Origin: Chloroflexota bacterium
GTDB taxonomy: Bacteria; Chloroflexota; Anaerolineae; JACRMK01
Length of the DNA stretch: 5,305 nt
Assembly (NCBI GenBank): GCA_016200765.1
Contig: JACQEC010000343.1
Location: forward strand, 1-5,305
Direction of reading: 5' to 3'
In this document: piece by piece, positions 1 through 5,202 of the stretch
How the letters are laid out: every line of letters begins with the position of its first letter
Numbering within the stretch: position 1 is the stretch's first letter
Notes under the pieces: generated by a model
Database searches by the model: none
The model's input: the letters and a program-made list of their open reading frames with translations, nothing else
What the model was told of the DNA's origin: nothing
Made by a program: the position numbers and the translations under genes

Positions 1-147
1 AAGCCCGGCGCGCTGATCGTCGCCGACAACCTTGACAGCCACGCGGAGTCGCTCGGCGCGTATGCGCGGCAGATGCAGTCCCGTCCCGACGCCTTGAGCG
101 TCACCCTGCACATCGGGAACGGGATGGAAATGACGATGAAGCGCTGA
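1..147 (+). CDS. C-terminal end of a class I SAM-dependent O-methyltransferase (5' part outside window)
   Basis: The reading frame is open from base 1 and ends at TGA 145-147, giving 48 visible residues. It contains the segment GALIVADN followed by a helical stretch and a final IGNGMEMTMKR. In class I methyltransferases of the O-methyltransferase type (catechol/caffeoyl-CoA-like), a hydrophobic strand ending in ADN and a late strand ending in IG-GLE-T-KR form the last part of the Rossmann-like core, so the fold call is reasonable. The substrate cannot be told: the SAM-binding glycine-rich loop and substrate residues lie upstream of the window. The stop is only 16 bases before the lysC start, so it is probably co-transcribed with the aspartate-pathway genes, although it has no known role in that pathway. 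An alternative is a more general methyltransferase-24-type enzyme. Confidence 0.72.
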   Translation, partial: KPGALIVADNLDSHAESLGAYARQMQSRPDALSVTLHIGNGMEMTMKR

Positions 148-150
148 AGC

Positions 151-159
151 AAGGTGGGG
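151..159 (+). promoter_or_regulatory. Shine-Dalgarno site of lysC
   Basis: The purine-rich stretch AAGGTGGGG lies just after the methyltransferase stop. Its AAGG core is at normal distance from the ATG at 164 and too far from the next in-frame ATG (176, the methionine directly before the KFGGTS motif). This favours the 164 start. Confidence 0.6.
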
Positions 160-163
160 TAAC

Positions 164-1576
164 ATGCTCCTCGTGATGAAATTCGGCGGTACATCGCTGG
201 GCGATGGGGCGCGCATCGGCCAGGCCGCGGCGTTGGCCCATCGCGAAATCGCCAACGGGCATCAGGTGGTCGTGGTCGCCTCGGCCATGAGCGGCGTGAC
301 CAACCAGTTGATCGCCGCCGCCCAGCTCGCCGCGCGCGGCGACGAAAGCCTGATTGCCGAGACGCGCCGCCGCCTCTTTGCCCAACATATCGCCGCGGCG
401 CAGGCGGTCACGCCATCCCGCGAGGCGCAGGACCGCCTCATCGCGCAGAGTGACCGCCAGCTGACTGTCTTTGAGAACCTGGCGCGCAGTGTTCACATTC
501 TGGGCGAGTTGACGGCGCGGGGACTCGACGCCGTCGCCGCGCTGGGCGAGAGCCTGTGCGTGCCGCTGGTGGCGCAGGCCCTGCGCGAGCGCGGCCTCGC
601 CGCCGAGGCGATTGAGGCCACCGAACTGATTGTCACCGACGACCACTTTGGCAACGCCAGCCCGTTGATGCCGGAGACCGCCGCGCAGGCGCGCGCGCGC
701 CTGATGCCGCTGGTGCAGGGCGGCACGGTGGCGGTTGTGACAGGCTTCATGGGCGCGACGCGCGGCGGCGTGACGACGACGCTGGGGCGCGGCGGCAGTG
801 ACTATTCCGCCACCATTCTCGGCGCGGCGCTCGACGCCGACGAGGTGTGGATTTGGACGGACGTGAACGGCGTGATGACCGCTGACCCGCGCATTGTGCC
901 GCAGGCGCGCACCCTGCCGGAGATTTCCTACGCCGAAGCGGCGGAACTCTCATATTTTGGCGCGAAGGTTCTGCACCCCAAGACGCTGATGCCCATCGCC
1001 TCGAAAAACAAGCCGGTGCGCATCCTCAACACCTTTGAGCCGGAGCATCCCGGCACGCGCATTGTGCCGCAAGCGGCCAACGGTGGGCGCGGCGCGGTGA
1101 AGGGTATCACCGCCATCAAGCGCCTGTGCATCCTCTCATTGGAAGGGCGCGGCATGGGGGGTGTGCCGGGCGTGGCCGCCAAGTTGTTTGCGGCGGTCGC
1201 TCGGCAGAGTGTGAGCGTGATGATGATCGCGCAGTCGTCGTCCGAACTGGACATCTGCATCGTCATCGAGGACGACGCGGCGGCGCGCGCCATCGCGGCC
1301 ATCGAGCAAGAATTCGAGTTGGAGCGCCTGCGCGGGGATGTGGACGGTGTGCGCGCCCAGCGGCAGGTGACGATTGTGGCGGTGGTCGGCGCGGGCCTGC
1401 GCGCCACGCCCGGCATCGCCGCGCGCGTCTTCGGCGTGCTGGCCGAGCGCGGCATCAACGTCATCAGCATCGCGCAGGGATCATCGGAGTACAACCTGTC
1501 GCTGGTGGTGCAAGACAGCGACGCCGACGAGAGCTTGCGGGCGATTCATCAGGCGTTTGAGTTGGAGAAGGTGTAG
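164..1576 (+). CDS. lysC: Aspartate kinase (aspartokinase), monofunctional with two ACT domains
   Basis: Catalyses ATP-dependent phosphorylation of aspartate to 4-aspartyl phosphate, the entry step to lysine, diaminopimelate, threonine and methionine, in the cytoplasm. The 470 residues show the amino-acid-kinase domain at about 3-290: KFGGTS at 6-11, VVVVASAMSGVT at 35-46, ALGES at 126-130, GRGGSD at 208-213, WTDVNG at 231-236, and the FGAKVLHPKT segment at 265-274. Two ACT regulatory domains follow at about 322-390 (GRGMGGVPGVAAKLF) and 403-468 (TPGIAARVFGVLAERGINV, then QGSSEYN). The helical insert at about 55-125 and the overall length fit the long, homodimeric aspartokinase class rather than the alpha/beta type made from an internal start. 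Feedback inhibition by lysine and/or threonine through the ACT domains is expected from the family, but which effector binds cannot be read from the sequence. It starts 16 bases after the methyltransferase and precedes the low-GC cassette and asd. Confidence 0.96.
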   Translation: MLLVMKFGGTSLGDGARIGQAAALAHREIANGHQVVVVASAMSGVTNQLIAAAQLAARGDESLIAETRRRLFAQHIAAAQAVTPSREAQDRLIAQSDRQLTVFENLARSVHILGELTARGLDAVAALGESLCVPLVAQALRERGLAAEAIEATELIVTDDHFGNASPLMPETAAQARARLMPLVQGGTVAVVTGFMGATRGGVTTTLGRGGSDYSATILGAALDADEVWIWTDVNGVMTADPRIVPQARTLPEISYAEAAELSYFGAKVLHPKTLMPIASKNKPVRILNTFEPEHPGTRIVPQAANGGRGAVKGITAIKRLCILSLEGRGMGGVPGVAAKLFAAVARQSVSVMMIAQSSSELDICIVIEDDAAARAIAAIEQEFELERLRGDVDGVRAQRQVTIVAVVGAGLRATPGIAARVFGVLAERGINVISIAQGSSEYNLSLVVQDSDADESLRAIHQAFELEKV

Positions 1577-1616
1577 CGATTGATTCATGGCGCGCTTGCG
1601 AGTTAAGAGGTGAACA

Positions 1617-1871
1617 ATGCAAACATCCATCAGAGCATTCGAAGTGGGCGGCACAATTGATGAACACCAACAATTGCATCTGGATTCGCCTTTGCCCGTT
1701 ACAGGCCCCAGTCGGGTGCGTGTGATTGTTTTGGTTCCCGACGACGATGAGCCAAACGAACGGGAATGGCTACATGGGGCGATGACCAATCCGGCCTTTG
1801 ATTTTCTGAACGATCCTGAAGAAGATATTTATTCCTTGGCCGACGGGAAGCCGTTCCGTGACCAAGCATAA
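1617..1871 (+). CDS. Small antitoxin-like protein, 84 aa, first gene of a putative toxin-antitoxin-type cassette
   Basis: A small, strongly acidic protein. Residues 1-40 look like short beta strands (DEHQQLHLDSPLPV, then VRVIVLV), reminiscent of the N-terminal strands of AbrB/SpoVT-like antitoxins. An acidic linker at 41-50 (PDDDEPNERE) leads to a tail with NPAFDFLNDPEEDIYSL at 58-74 and a final DGKPFRDQA. From memory, this kind of tail occurs in small uncharacterised proteins of cyanobacteria and Chloroflexota that sit upstream of toxins such as PemK/MazF or PIN proteins; I could not verify this. A good Shine-Dalgarno (AGAGG at 1606-1610) lies 6 bases before the ATG. The next gene, an MNT nucleotidyltransferase, begins 17 bases after its stop, so the two are probably co-transcribed. 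G+C is about 52% in the lines I counted by hand, well below lysC. The biochemical function is unknown. Confidence 0.72.
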   Translation: MQTSIRAFEVGGTIDEHQQLHLDSPLPVTGPSRVRVIVLVPDDDEPNEREWLHGAMTNPAFDFLNDPEEDIYSLADGKPFRDQA

Positions 1872-1888
1872 GGTTGTGAAGGTTCTTT

Positions 1889-2194
1889 ATGGCGCACTGT
1901 CACGTGGTGATACCTGAAGACAAGGTGGCGGACTTCTGCCGCCGCCATCACATTCGCAAGCTAAGTATCTTTGGCTCCGCCTTACGCGATGATTTCCGAC
2001 CTGACAGCGATGTGGATGTGCTGGTCGAGTTCGAGACGGGGCACGTGCCGGGGCTGGCGTTTTTCGGGATGGAACTTGAACTTTCCGGTCTGCTAGGGCG
2101 CAAAGTGGATTTCAACACACCCCAGTGTTTAAGCCCCTACTTCCGCGATGAGGTCGAGCAGGAGGCAGAGGTGCAGTATGTCAAGCAGGAATAA
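1889..2194 (+). CDS. Minimal nucleotidyltransferase (MNT/MntA-like, DNA polymerase beta superfamily)
   Basis: At 101 residues this is the normal size of a stand-alone MNT domain. The signature GS at 29-30 leads into ALRDDFRPDSDVDVLVEF; D41 and D43 are the first two metal-binding aspartates, and D74 in RKVDFNTP is the likely third, so the active site looks intact. In studied MntA/HepT pairs, the MNT protein is the antitoxin and transfers AMP to a tyrosine of its HEPN-domain RNase partner. No HEPN gene is present here: a small acidic protein lies upstream and asd begins only 5 bases after the stop. The ATG at 1889 is supported by GAAGG at 1878-1882, six bases upstream. G+C (about 55-60% by hand count) is lower than in the flanking biosynthetic genes, suggesting acquisition of the cassette. 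The Asd Shine-Dalgarno AGGA (2187-2190) lies inside the 3' end of this gene, so the two may be translationally coupled. Confidence 0.9.
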   Translation: MAHCHVVIPEDKVADFCRRHHIRKLSIFGSALRDDFRPDSDVDVLVEFETGHVPGLAFFGMELELSGLLGRKVDFNTPQCLSPYFRDEVEQEAEVQYVKQE

Positions 2195-2199
2195 CAGTC

Positions 2200-3258
2200 A
2201 TGGATTTTAATCGCTCCAGGCTTCCCGTCGCCGTGCTCGGTGCAACCGGCACCGTCGGCCAGCGGCTCATCTCGCTGTTGGCCAACCACCCGTGGTTTGA
2301 GCTGACCGCGCTGGCCGCCAGCGACCAGTCGGTGGGCAAGCGATACGCCGACGCGGTGCGCTGGCATCTGCCCACACCTATTCCGGCCCGCTACCGTGAC
2401 TGGATCGTCCAGCCCTCGCGCCCGCCGCTAGATGCGCGTCTCGTCTTCTCTGCCTTGCCGACCGATGTGGCGCGGCAAACCGAAGACGACTTCGCCAATG
2501 CGGGTTATATCGTCTCCACCAACTCGTCGCCGCACCGCATGGATGCCGACGTGCCCCTGCTCATCCCGGAGGTCAACGCGCACCACCTGCCGCTGATCGA
2601 GAGCCAGCGCAGGCGGCGCGGCGGCAGGGGCTACATCATCGCCAACCCCAACTGCTCGACCATCCACCTCGCGCTCGCGCTCAAGCCCCTGCACGACGCC
2701 TTCGGCATCACGCGGCTCGTCGTCACGACGATGCAGGCCATCAGCGGCGCGGGCTATCCGGGCGTGGCCTCCATGGATATGGTGGACAACGTTGTGCCGT
2801 TCATCGGCGGCGAGGAGGGCAAGATGGAGTCCGAGCCGCACAAAATTCTCGGCGCGCTGGCCGACGGGCATATCGCGCCCGCGCCCTTCCGCCTTAGCGC
2901 GCACTGCAACCGCGTGATGACGCTGGACGGCCACCTCGAAGCGGTGTCCATCGAGTTCGCGCGCAAGCCGTTGCCGGTGGAACTGCGCGTGGCCTTCGCG
3001 GACTTTCGCGGCGAGCCGCAGGCGCTGGGCCTGCCCAGCGCGCCCGCCCGTCCGATTGTCGTGCGCGACGAGCCCGACCGCCCCCAACCGCGCCTCGACC
3101 GCGACGAGCAGAACGGCATGGCCTCCGTCGTCGGGCGCATCCGCCCCTGCCCGGTGCTGGACTACAAATTCGTGGTGCTCGGCCACAACACCCTGCGCGG
3201 CGCGGCGGGCGGGACAATCCTCAACGCGGAGTTATTGGTAGCGAAGGAGATGGTGTAA
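2200..3258 (+). CDS. asd: Aspartate-semialdehyde dehydrogenase, archaeal/fungal-type
   Basis: Catalyses NADPH-dependent reduction of aspartyl phosphate to aspartate semialdehyde, the branch point to lysine/diaminopimelate and to homoserine. In the 352 residues, the N-terminal nucleotide-binding motif AVLGATGTVGQRL spans 11-23. The catalytic cysteine is C152 in NPNCST, and the dimerisation/catalytic domain includes QAISGAGYPGV (179-189) and GGEEGKMESEPHKILG (203-218). CNRVMTLDGH (236-245) places the probable catalytic histidine at H245. The C-terminal block YKFVVLGHNTLRGAAGGTI is complete. The TMQAISGAGYPG and EE-KME-E--KILG blocks mark the archaeal/fungal-type subfamily rather than the E. coli type. 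An arginine-rich loop (about 137-143) precedes the catalytic strand. The start is set by AGGA at 2187-2190, nine bases before ATG. The coding sequence ends inside a 14-base tandem repeat. Confidence 0.95.
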   Translation: MDFNRSRLPVAVLGATGTVGQRLISLLANHPWFELTALAASDQSVGKRYADAVRWHLPTPIPARYRDWIVQPSRPPLDARLVFSALPTDVARQTEDDFANAGYIVSTNSSPHRMDADVPLLIPEVNAHHLPLIESQRRRRGGRGYIIANPNCSTIHLALALKPLHDAFGITRLVVTTMQAISGAGYPGVASMDMVDNVVPFIGGEEGKMESEPHKILGALADGHIAPAPFRLSAHCNRVMTLDGHLEAVSIEFARKPLPVELRVAFADFRGEPQALGLPSAPARPIVVRDEPDRPQPRLDRDEQNGMASVVGRIRPCPVLDYKFVVLGHNTLRGAAGGTILNAELLVAKEMV

Positions 3259-3280
3259 AGGAGATGGTGTAAAGGAGATG
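3244..3280 (+). repeat. 14-base tandem repeat across the asd stop codon (about 2.6 copies)
   Basis: The unit AAGGAGATGGTGTA occurs perfectly at 3244-3257 and 3258-3271, and its first 9 bases recur at 3272-3280. Read in the asd frame, the first copy encodes K-E-M-V and the first two bases of the stop codon. The later copies are untranslated in that frame but each carries a Shine-Dalgarno-like AAGGAG. Replication slippage is the simplest origin. Confidence 0.93.
3272..3277 (+). promoter_or_regulatory. Candidate Shine-Dalgarno of thrC, last of three repeated AAGGAG cores
   Basis: AAGGAG at 3272-3277 is the nearest strong ribosome-binding core to the thrC ATG at 3292, but the 14-base gap is longer than usual. 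Two identical cores lie at 3244-3249 and 3258-3263. An ATG at 3278-3280 opens a four-codon frame (ATG TCA GAC CAT) whose TAA at 3290-3292 overlaps the thrC ATG by one base (TAATG). Translation of thrC could therefore rely on termination-reinitiation rather than direct initiation; this is inference. Confidence 0.45.
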
Positions 3281-3291
3281 TCAGACCATTA

Positions 3292-4344
3292 ATGTCCTCG
3301 CGCTCCGGCGTACTCGCCCGTTATCACGACCGCCTGCCCCTCACCCCCGCCACGCCGCTGATCACGCTCGGCGAGGGCGACACGCCGCTGGTGCGCGCGC
3401 CTGCACTGGAGCGTGAGACCGGCTGTGAGATCTGGCTCAAACTCGAAGGCTGTAACCCCAGCGGCTCGTTCAAGGATCGCGGCATGGTCGTCGCCATCGC
3501 CAAGGCGTTGGAGGCTGGCGCGCAGGCGGTCATCTGCGCCTCCACCGGCAACACCTCCGCCAGCGCCGCCGCCTACGCCGCGCGCGCCGGCCTGGAGTGT
3601 GTGGTCGTTATCCCCGAAGGCAAGATTACCCAGAGCAAACTGGGGCAGGCCATCATCCACAACGCGAAAATCGTCGCCGTCGAGGGCAATTTCGATCTGG
3701 CGCTGGAGTTCGTGCGCGAATTGGCCGCCGCCCATCCCATCACGCTCGTCAACTCGGTCAACCCGTTCCGCATCGAGGGGCAGAAGACCGCCGCCTTTGA
3801 GGTGGCGGATGTGTTGGGCGATGCGCCCGACGCGCTGGCCCTGCCGGTGGGCAACGCCGGCAACATCACCGCGTACTGGCGCGGCTTCAAGGAGTATCAC
3901 GCGGATGGCCGGACCACCCGGAAACCCCGAATGCTGGGCTTCGAGGCCGAAGGCGCGGCGGCCATCGTGCGCGGTGAGCCGATCGCTAACCCGCAGACAA
4001 TCGCTTCGGCCATCCGCATCGGCAACCCGGCCTCGTGGAAGAGTGCGGTCGCCGCGCGCGACGAGTCCGGCGGCTGTATCGGCTCGGTCACGGATGTGGA
4101 GATTATGGCCGCCTACCGGTATCTCGCGATGCGCGAAGGCGTGTTCTGCGAGCCGTCGTCGGCGGCGGGCGTCGCGGGCATCCTCAAGATGGCGCGGCAC
4201 GGCGAACTGGCGCGCGGCCAGCAGATCGTCTGCGTGCTGACCGGCAGTGGCCTGAAAGACCCCGATGCGACGATGAAAGGCCACCGCCCCATCATCCACT
4301 GCACCGCCGACTACGCCGCGTTCGAGCGCGCGGCGCTGGAGTAG
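3292..4344 (+). CDS. thrC: Threonine synthase
   Basis: PLP-dependent conversion of O-phosphohomoserine to threonine and phosphate, the last step of threonine synthesis. At 350 residues it matches the short bacterial (Bacillus-like) threonine synthase form and is complete. NPSGSFKDRGM at 55-65 contains K61, the expected PLP Schiff-base lysine. ASTGNTSASAAAYAA at 83-97 is the conserved substrate-binding loop. LPVGNAGNITAY at 184-195 is the phosphate-binding glycine/asparagine loop of the PLP, and CEPSSAAGVAG (286-296) and VLTGSGLKDPD (315-325) are late conserved blocks. Related PLP fold-II enzymes (threonine dehydratase, cysteine synthase) are less likely because of the N-terminal TPLITLGEGDTPLV and the GSGLKDPD ending. 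It lies 33 bases downstream of asd. Homoserine dehydrogenase and homoserine kinase, which supply its substrate, are not in the window. The translation start is discussed with the upstream repeat. Confidence 0.95.
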   Translation: MSSRSGVLARYHDRLPLTPATPLITLGEGDTPLVRAPALERETGCEIWLKLEGCNPSGSFKDRGMVVAIAKALEAGAQAVICASTGNTSASAAAYAARAGLECVVVIPEGKITQSKLGQAIIHNAKIVAVEGNFDLALEFVRELAAAHPITLVNSVNPFRIEGQKTAAFEVADVLGDAPDALALPVGNAGNITAYWRGFKEYHADGRTTRKPRMLGFEAEGAAAIVRGEPIANPQTIASAIRIGNPASWKSAVAARDESGGCIGSVTDVEIMAAYRYLAMREGVFCEPSSAAGVAGILKMARHGELARGQQIVCVLTGSGLKDPDATMKGHRPIIHCTADYAAFERAALE

Positions 4345-4348
4345 AAGA

Positions 4349-4408
4349 CGTTGGCGCGTTGAGCGTTCCGCGTTCATGCGCTCACGGCCAACGCTCAACG
4401 CGCCAACG
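4349..4408. repeat. Perfect 19-bp inverted repeat between convergent thrC and phosphatase genes; candidate bidirectional terminator
   Basis: The left arm CGTTGGCGCGTTGAGCGTT (4349-4367) is the exact reverse complement of 4390-4408, with a 22-base spacer. The spacer can add an inner CCG/CGG pairing (4368-4370 with 4385-4387). The left side also shows a 7-base rhythm: three successive heptamers ending in GCGTT at 4354-4374. Position between convergent genes fits a transcription stop for both strands, but neither side has the T-run of a classical intrinsic terminator. It could instead be a dispersed palindromic (REP-like) element. Confidence 0.85.
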
Positions 4409-4422
4409 CCCCTCACCCCTCA
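4409..4422. repeat. Tandem heptamer CCCCTCA x2 directly after the inverted repeat
   Basis: CCCCTCA occurs at 4409-4415 and again at 4416-4422, followed by a related CTCTCC. It abuts the end of the 19-bp inverted repeat, so the two may belong to one repeat element. Confidence 0.8.
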
Positions 4423-4458
4423 CTCTCCGTCGTCAATCATTGCCAGCGGCCTCTCATG

Positions 4459-4998
4459 TTACAGCCCGGCCGGCCAGTTGAGCACCATCTGCCGCTGTTC
4501 TTCGGTCTCCGGTGACATCCGACTGCTGTAGGCCAGCGGCATCACACGGCGCAACTGCCGGATGCGGTCAAGCGCGTCCGACCCGGCCACGCCATGTCGG
4601 GCCAGATGACAGCCGACGACAGCCCCCGTGCGCCCGATGCCCGCCCAGCAGTGGACGTAGACGATATGACCGGCGGTGAAGGCAACATCCAGTTGATCGA
4701 GAATACGCCGCATCGCGTCAACCGCGGGAACGGTCAAGTCCTGAACGGGCATCCGCTGGTACTCGGCGGGGCGCCGCAGGACGGCGGCTTCATCCTGCAG
4801 AAGGAGGGCGTATGACTTCAGCTCGGCTTCGTGGGTCAGGTCGAGAAAGAAGGTGACGCCATGCTCCAACAACTGGCGCAGTCGCCGCCGCGTCTCGTCG
4901 GCGTTCATCGGGCCGGGGTATTCACCGGCCAACAACTGGCGCGGGCGCACCCAGTACGAATTAGGAAACGGTCTGGCACCATCATCGGCATTCGACAT
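4459..4998 (-). CDS. Dual-specificity / tyrosine-type protein phosphatase, cysteine-based
   Basis: A small cytoplasmic phosphatase of the PTP/DSP superfamily with no signal peptide or membrane segment. The 179 residues contain the P-loop signature VHCWAGIGRTG at 115-125, with nucleophile C117 and phosphate-binding R123. D87 in PVQDLTVP is the probable general acid, about 30 residues earlier as expected for the family. The N-terminal PNSYWVRPRQLLAGEYPG (12-29) and the C-terminal SPETEEQRQMV (162-172) are, from memory, typical of a bacterial subfamily found in Chloroflexota and cyanobacteria. The ATG at 4998 is preceded by GGAG (5009-5006 on the minus strand) with 7 bases between. A stop codon in frame at 5041-5043 rules out a much earlier start. 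The gene is convergent to thrC and apparently a separate transcription unit. The substrate (phosphotyrosine, phosphoserine/threonine or a non-protein phosphate) cannot be told from sequence. Confidence 0.93.
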   Translation of the reverse strand: MSNADDGARPFPNSYWVRPRQLLAGEYPGPMNADETRRRLRQLLEHGVTFFLDLTHEAELKSYALLLQDEAAVLRRPAEYQRMPVQDLTVPAVDAMRRILDQLDVAFTAGHIVYVHCWAGIGRTGAVVGCHLARHGVAGSDALDRIRQLRRVMPLAYSSRMSPETEEQRQMVLNWPAGL

Positions 4999-5150
4999 AG
5001 CAACGCTCCGCAGGGTCAGCGAATGGGCCGGCGCAGATTGCTATCCGGCCGCCTATAGTTTACCGATCGTGTCAAGCATGACGAAGGCGAACAAGAACAG
5101 ACGCTGCTCAAAAGTTTCTTGGCAAGCTGTTAGGTTTCCGCTCGTCGCTC

Positions 5151-5174
5151 GTGGCGGATAGCCATATCCGCCAC
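5151..5174. repeat. Perfect 10-bp hairpin with 4-base loop
   Basis: GTGGCGGATA (5151-5160) is the exact reverse complement of TATCCGCCAC (5165-5174), with loop GCCA. No T-run follows on either strand, so an intrinsic terminator is not well supported. An operator, the stem of a structured RNA, or part of a dispersed repeat are alternatives. Confidence 0.85.
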
Positions 5175-5180
5175 TGACGG

Positions 5181-5202
5181 CCGCTGGAATTGCGACCAGC
5201 GG
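5181..5202. repeat. Perfect 7-bp inverted repeat with 8-base loop
   Basis: CCGCTGG (5181-5187) pairs with CCAGCGG (5196-5202). The right arm overlaps a second small hairpin, CGGG (5200-5203) with CCCG (5207-5210), so the two structures would compete for bases 5200-5202. Confidence 0.75.

Noticed and set aside
1580..1608. TTGATT with TTAAGA 17 bases later as a promoter for the small cassette
   Set aside because: The spacing is right but the -10 match is poor (2 of 6), so it is not distinguishable from chance.
1870..1884. Direct repeat AAGGTT (1870-1875 and 1879-1884) as an insertion footprint
   Set aside because: Six bases in a Shine-Dalgarno-like region is too short to mean much, and it lies inside the cassette rather than at its edges.
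2428..3186. A 252-residue open frame on the minus strand across asd
   Set aside because: Antisense shadow of asd with low-complexity R/G/A/V composition and no family motif.
3413..4240. A 275-residue plus-strand frame inside thrC
   Set aside because: Out-of-frame reading of thrC, dominated by R, S, A and P, with no motif.
3289..4416. A 375-residue open frame on the minus strand across thrC
   Set aside because: It is the antisense shadow of thrC in high-GC DNA. The translation is rich in R, G, A and D without any recognised motif, while the plus-strand frame carries the full threonine synthase signature.
5052..5075. TTGACA (minus strand, 5075-5070) with TATAGG (5057-5052) as a promoter for the phosphatase
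   Set aside because: The -35-like box is perfect, but the 12-base spacer is too short for a sigma-70 promoter and no better -10 lies at 16-18 bases. Not called as a feature.
4853..5161. A 102-residue plus-strand frame running from the phosphatase into the intergenic region
   Set aside because: Mostly antisense to the phosphatase gene, with no recognisable domain or good ribosome-binding site; treated as chance.
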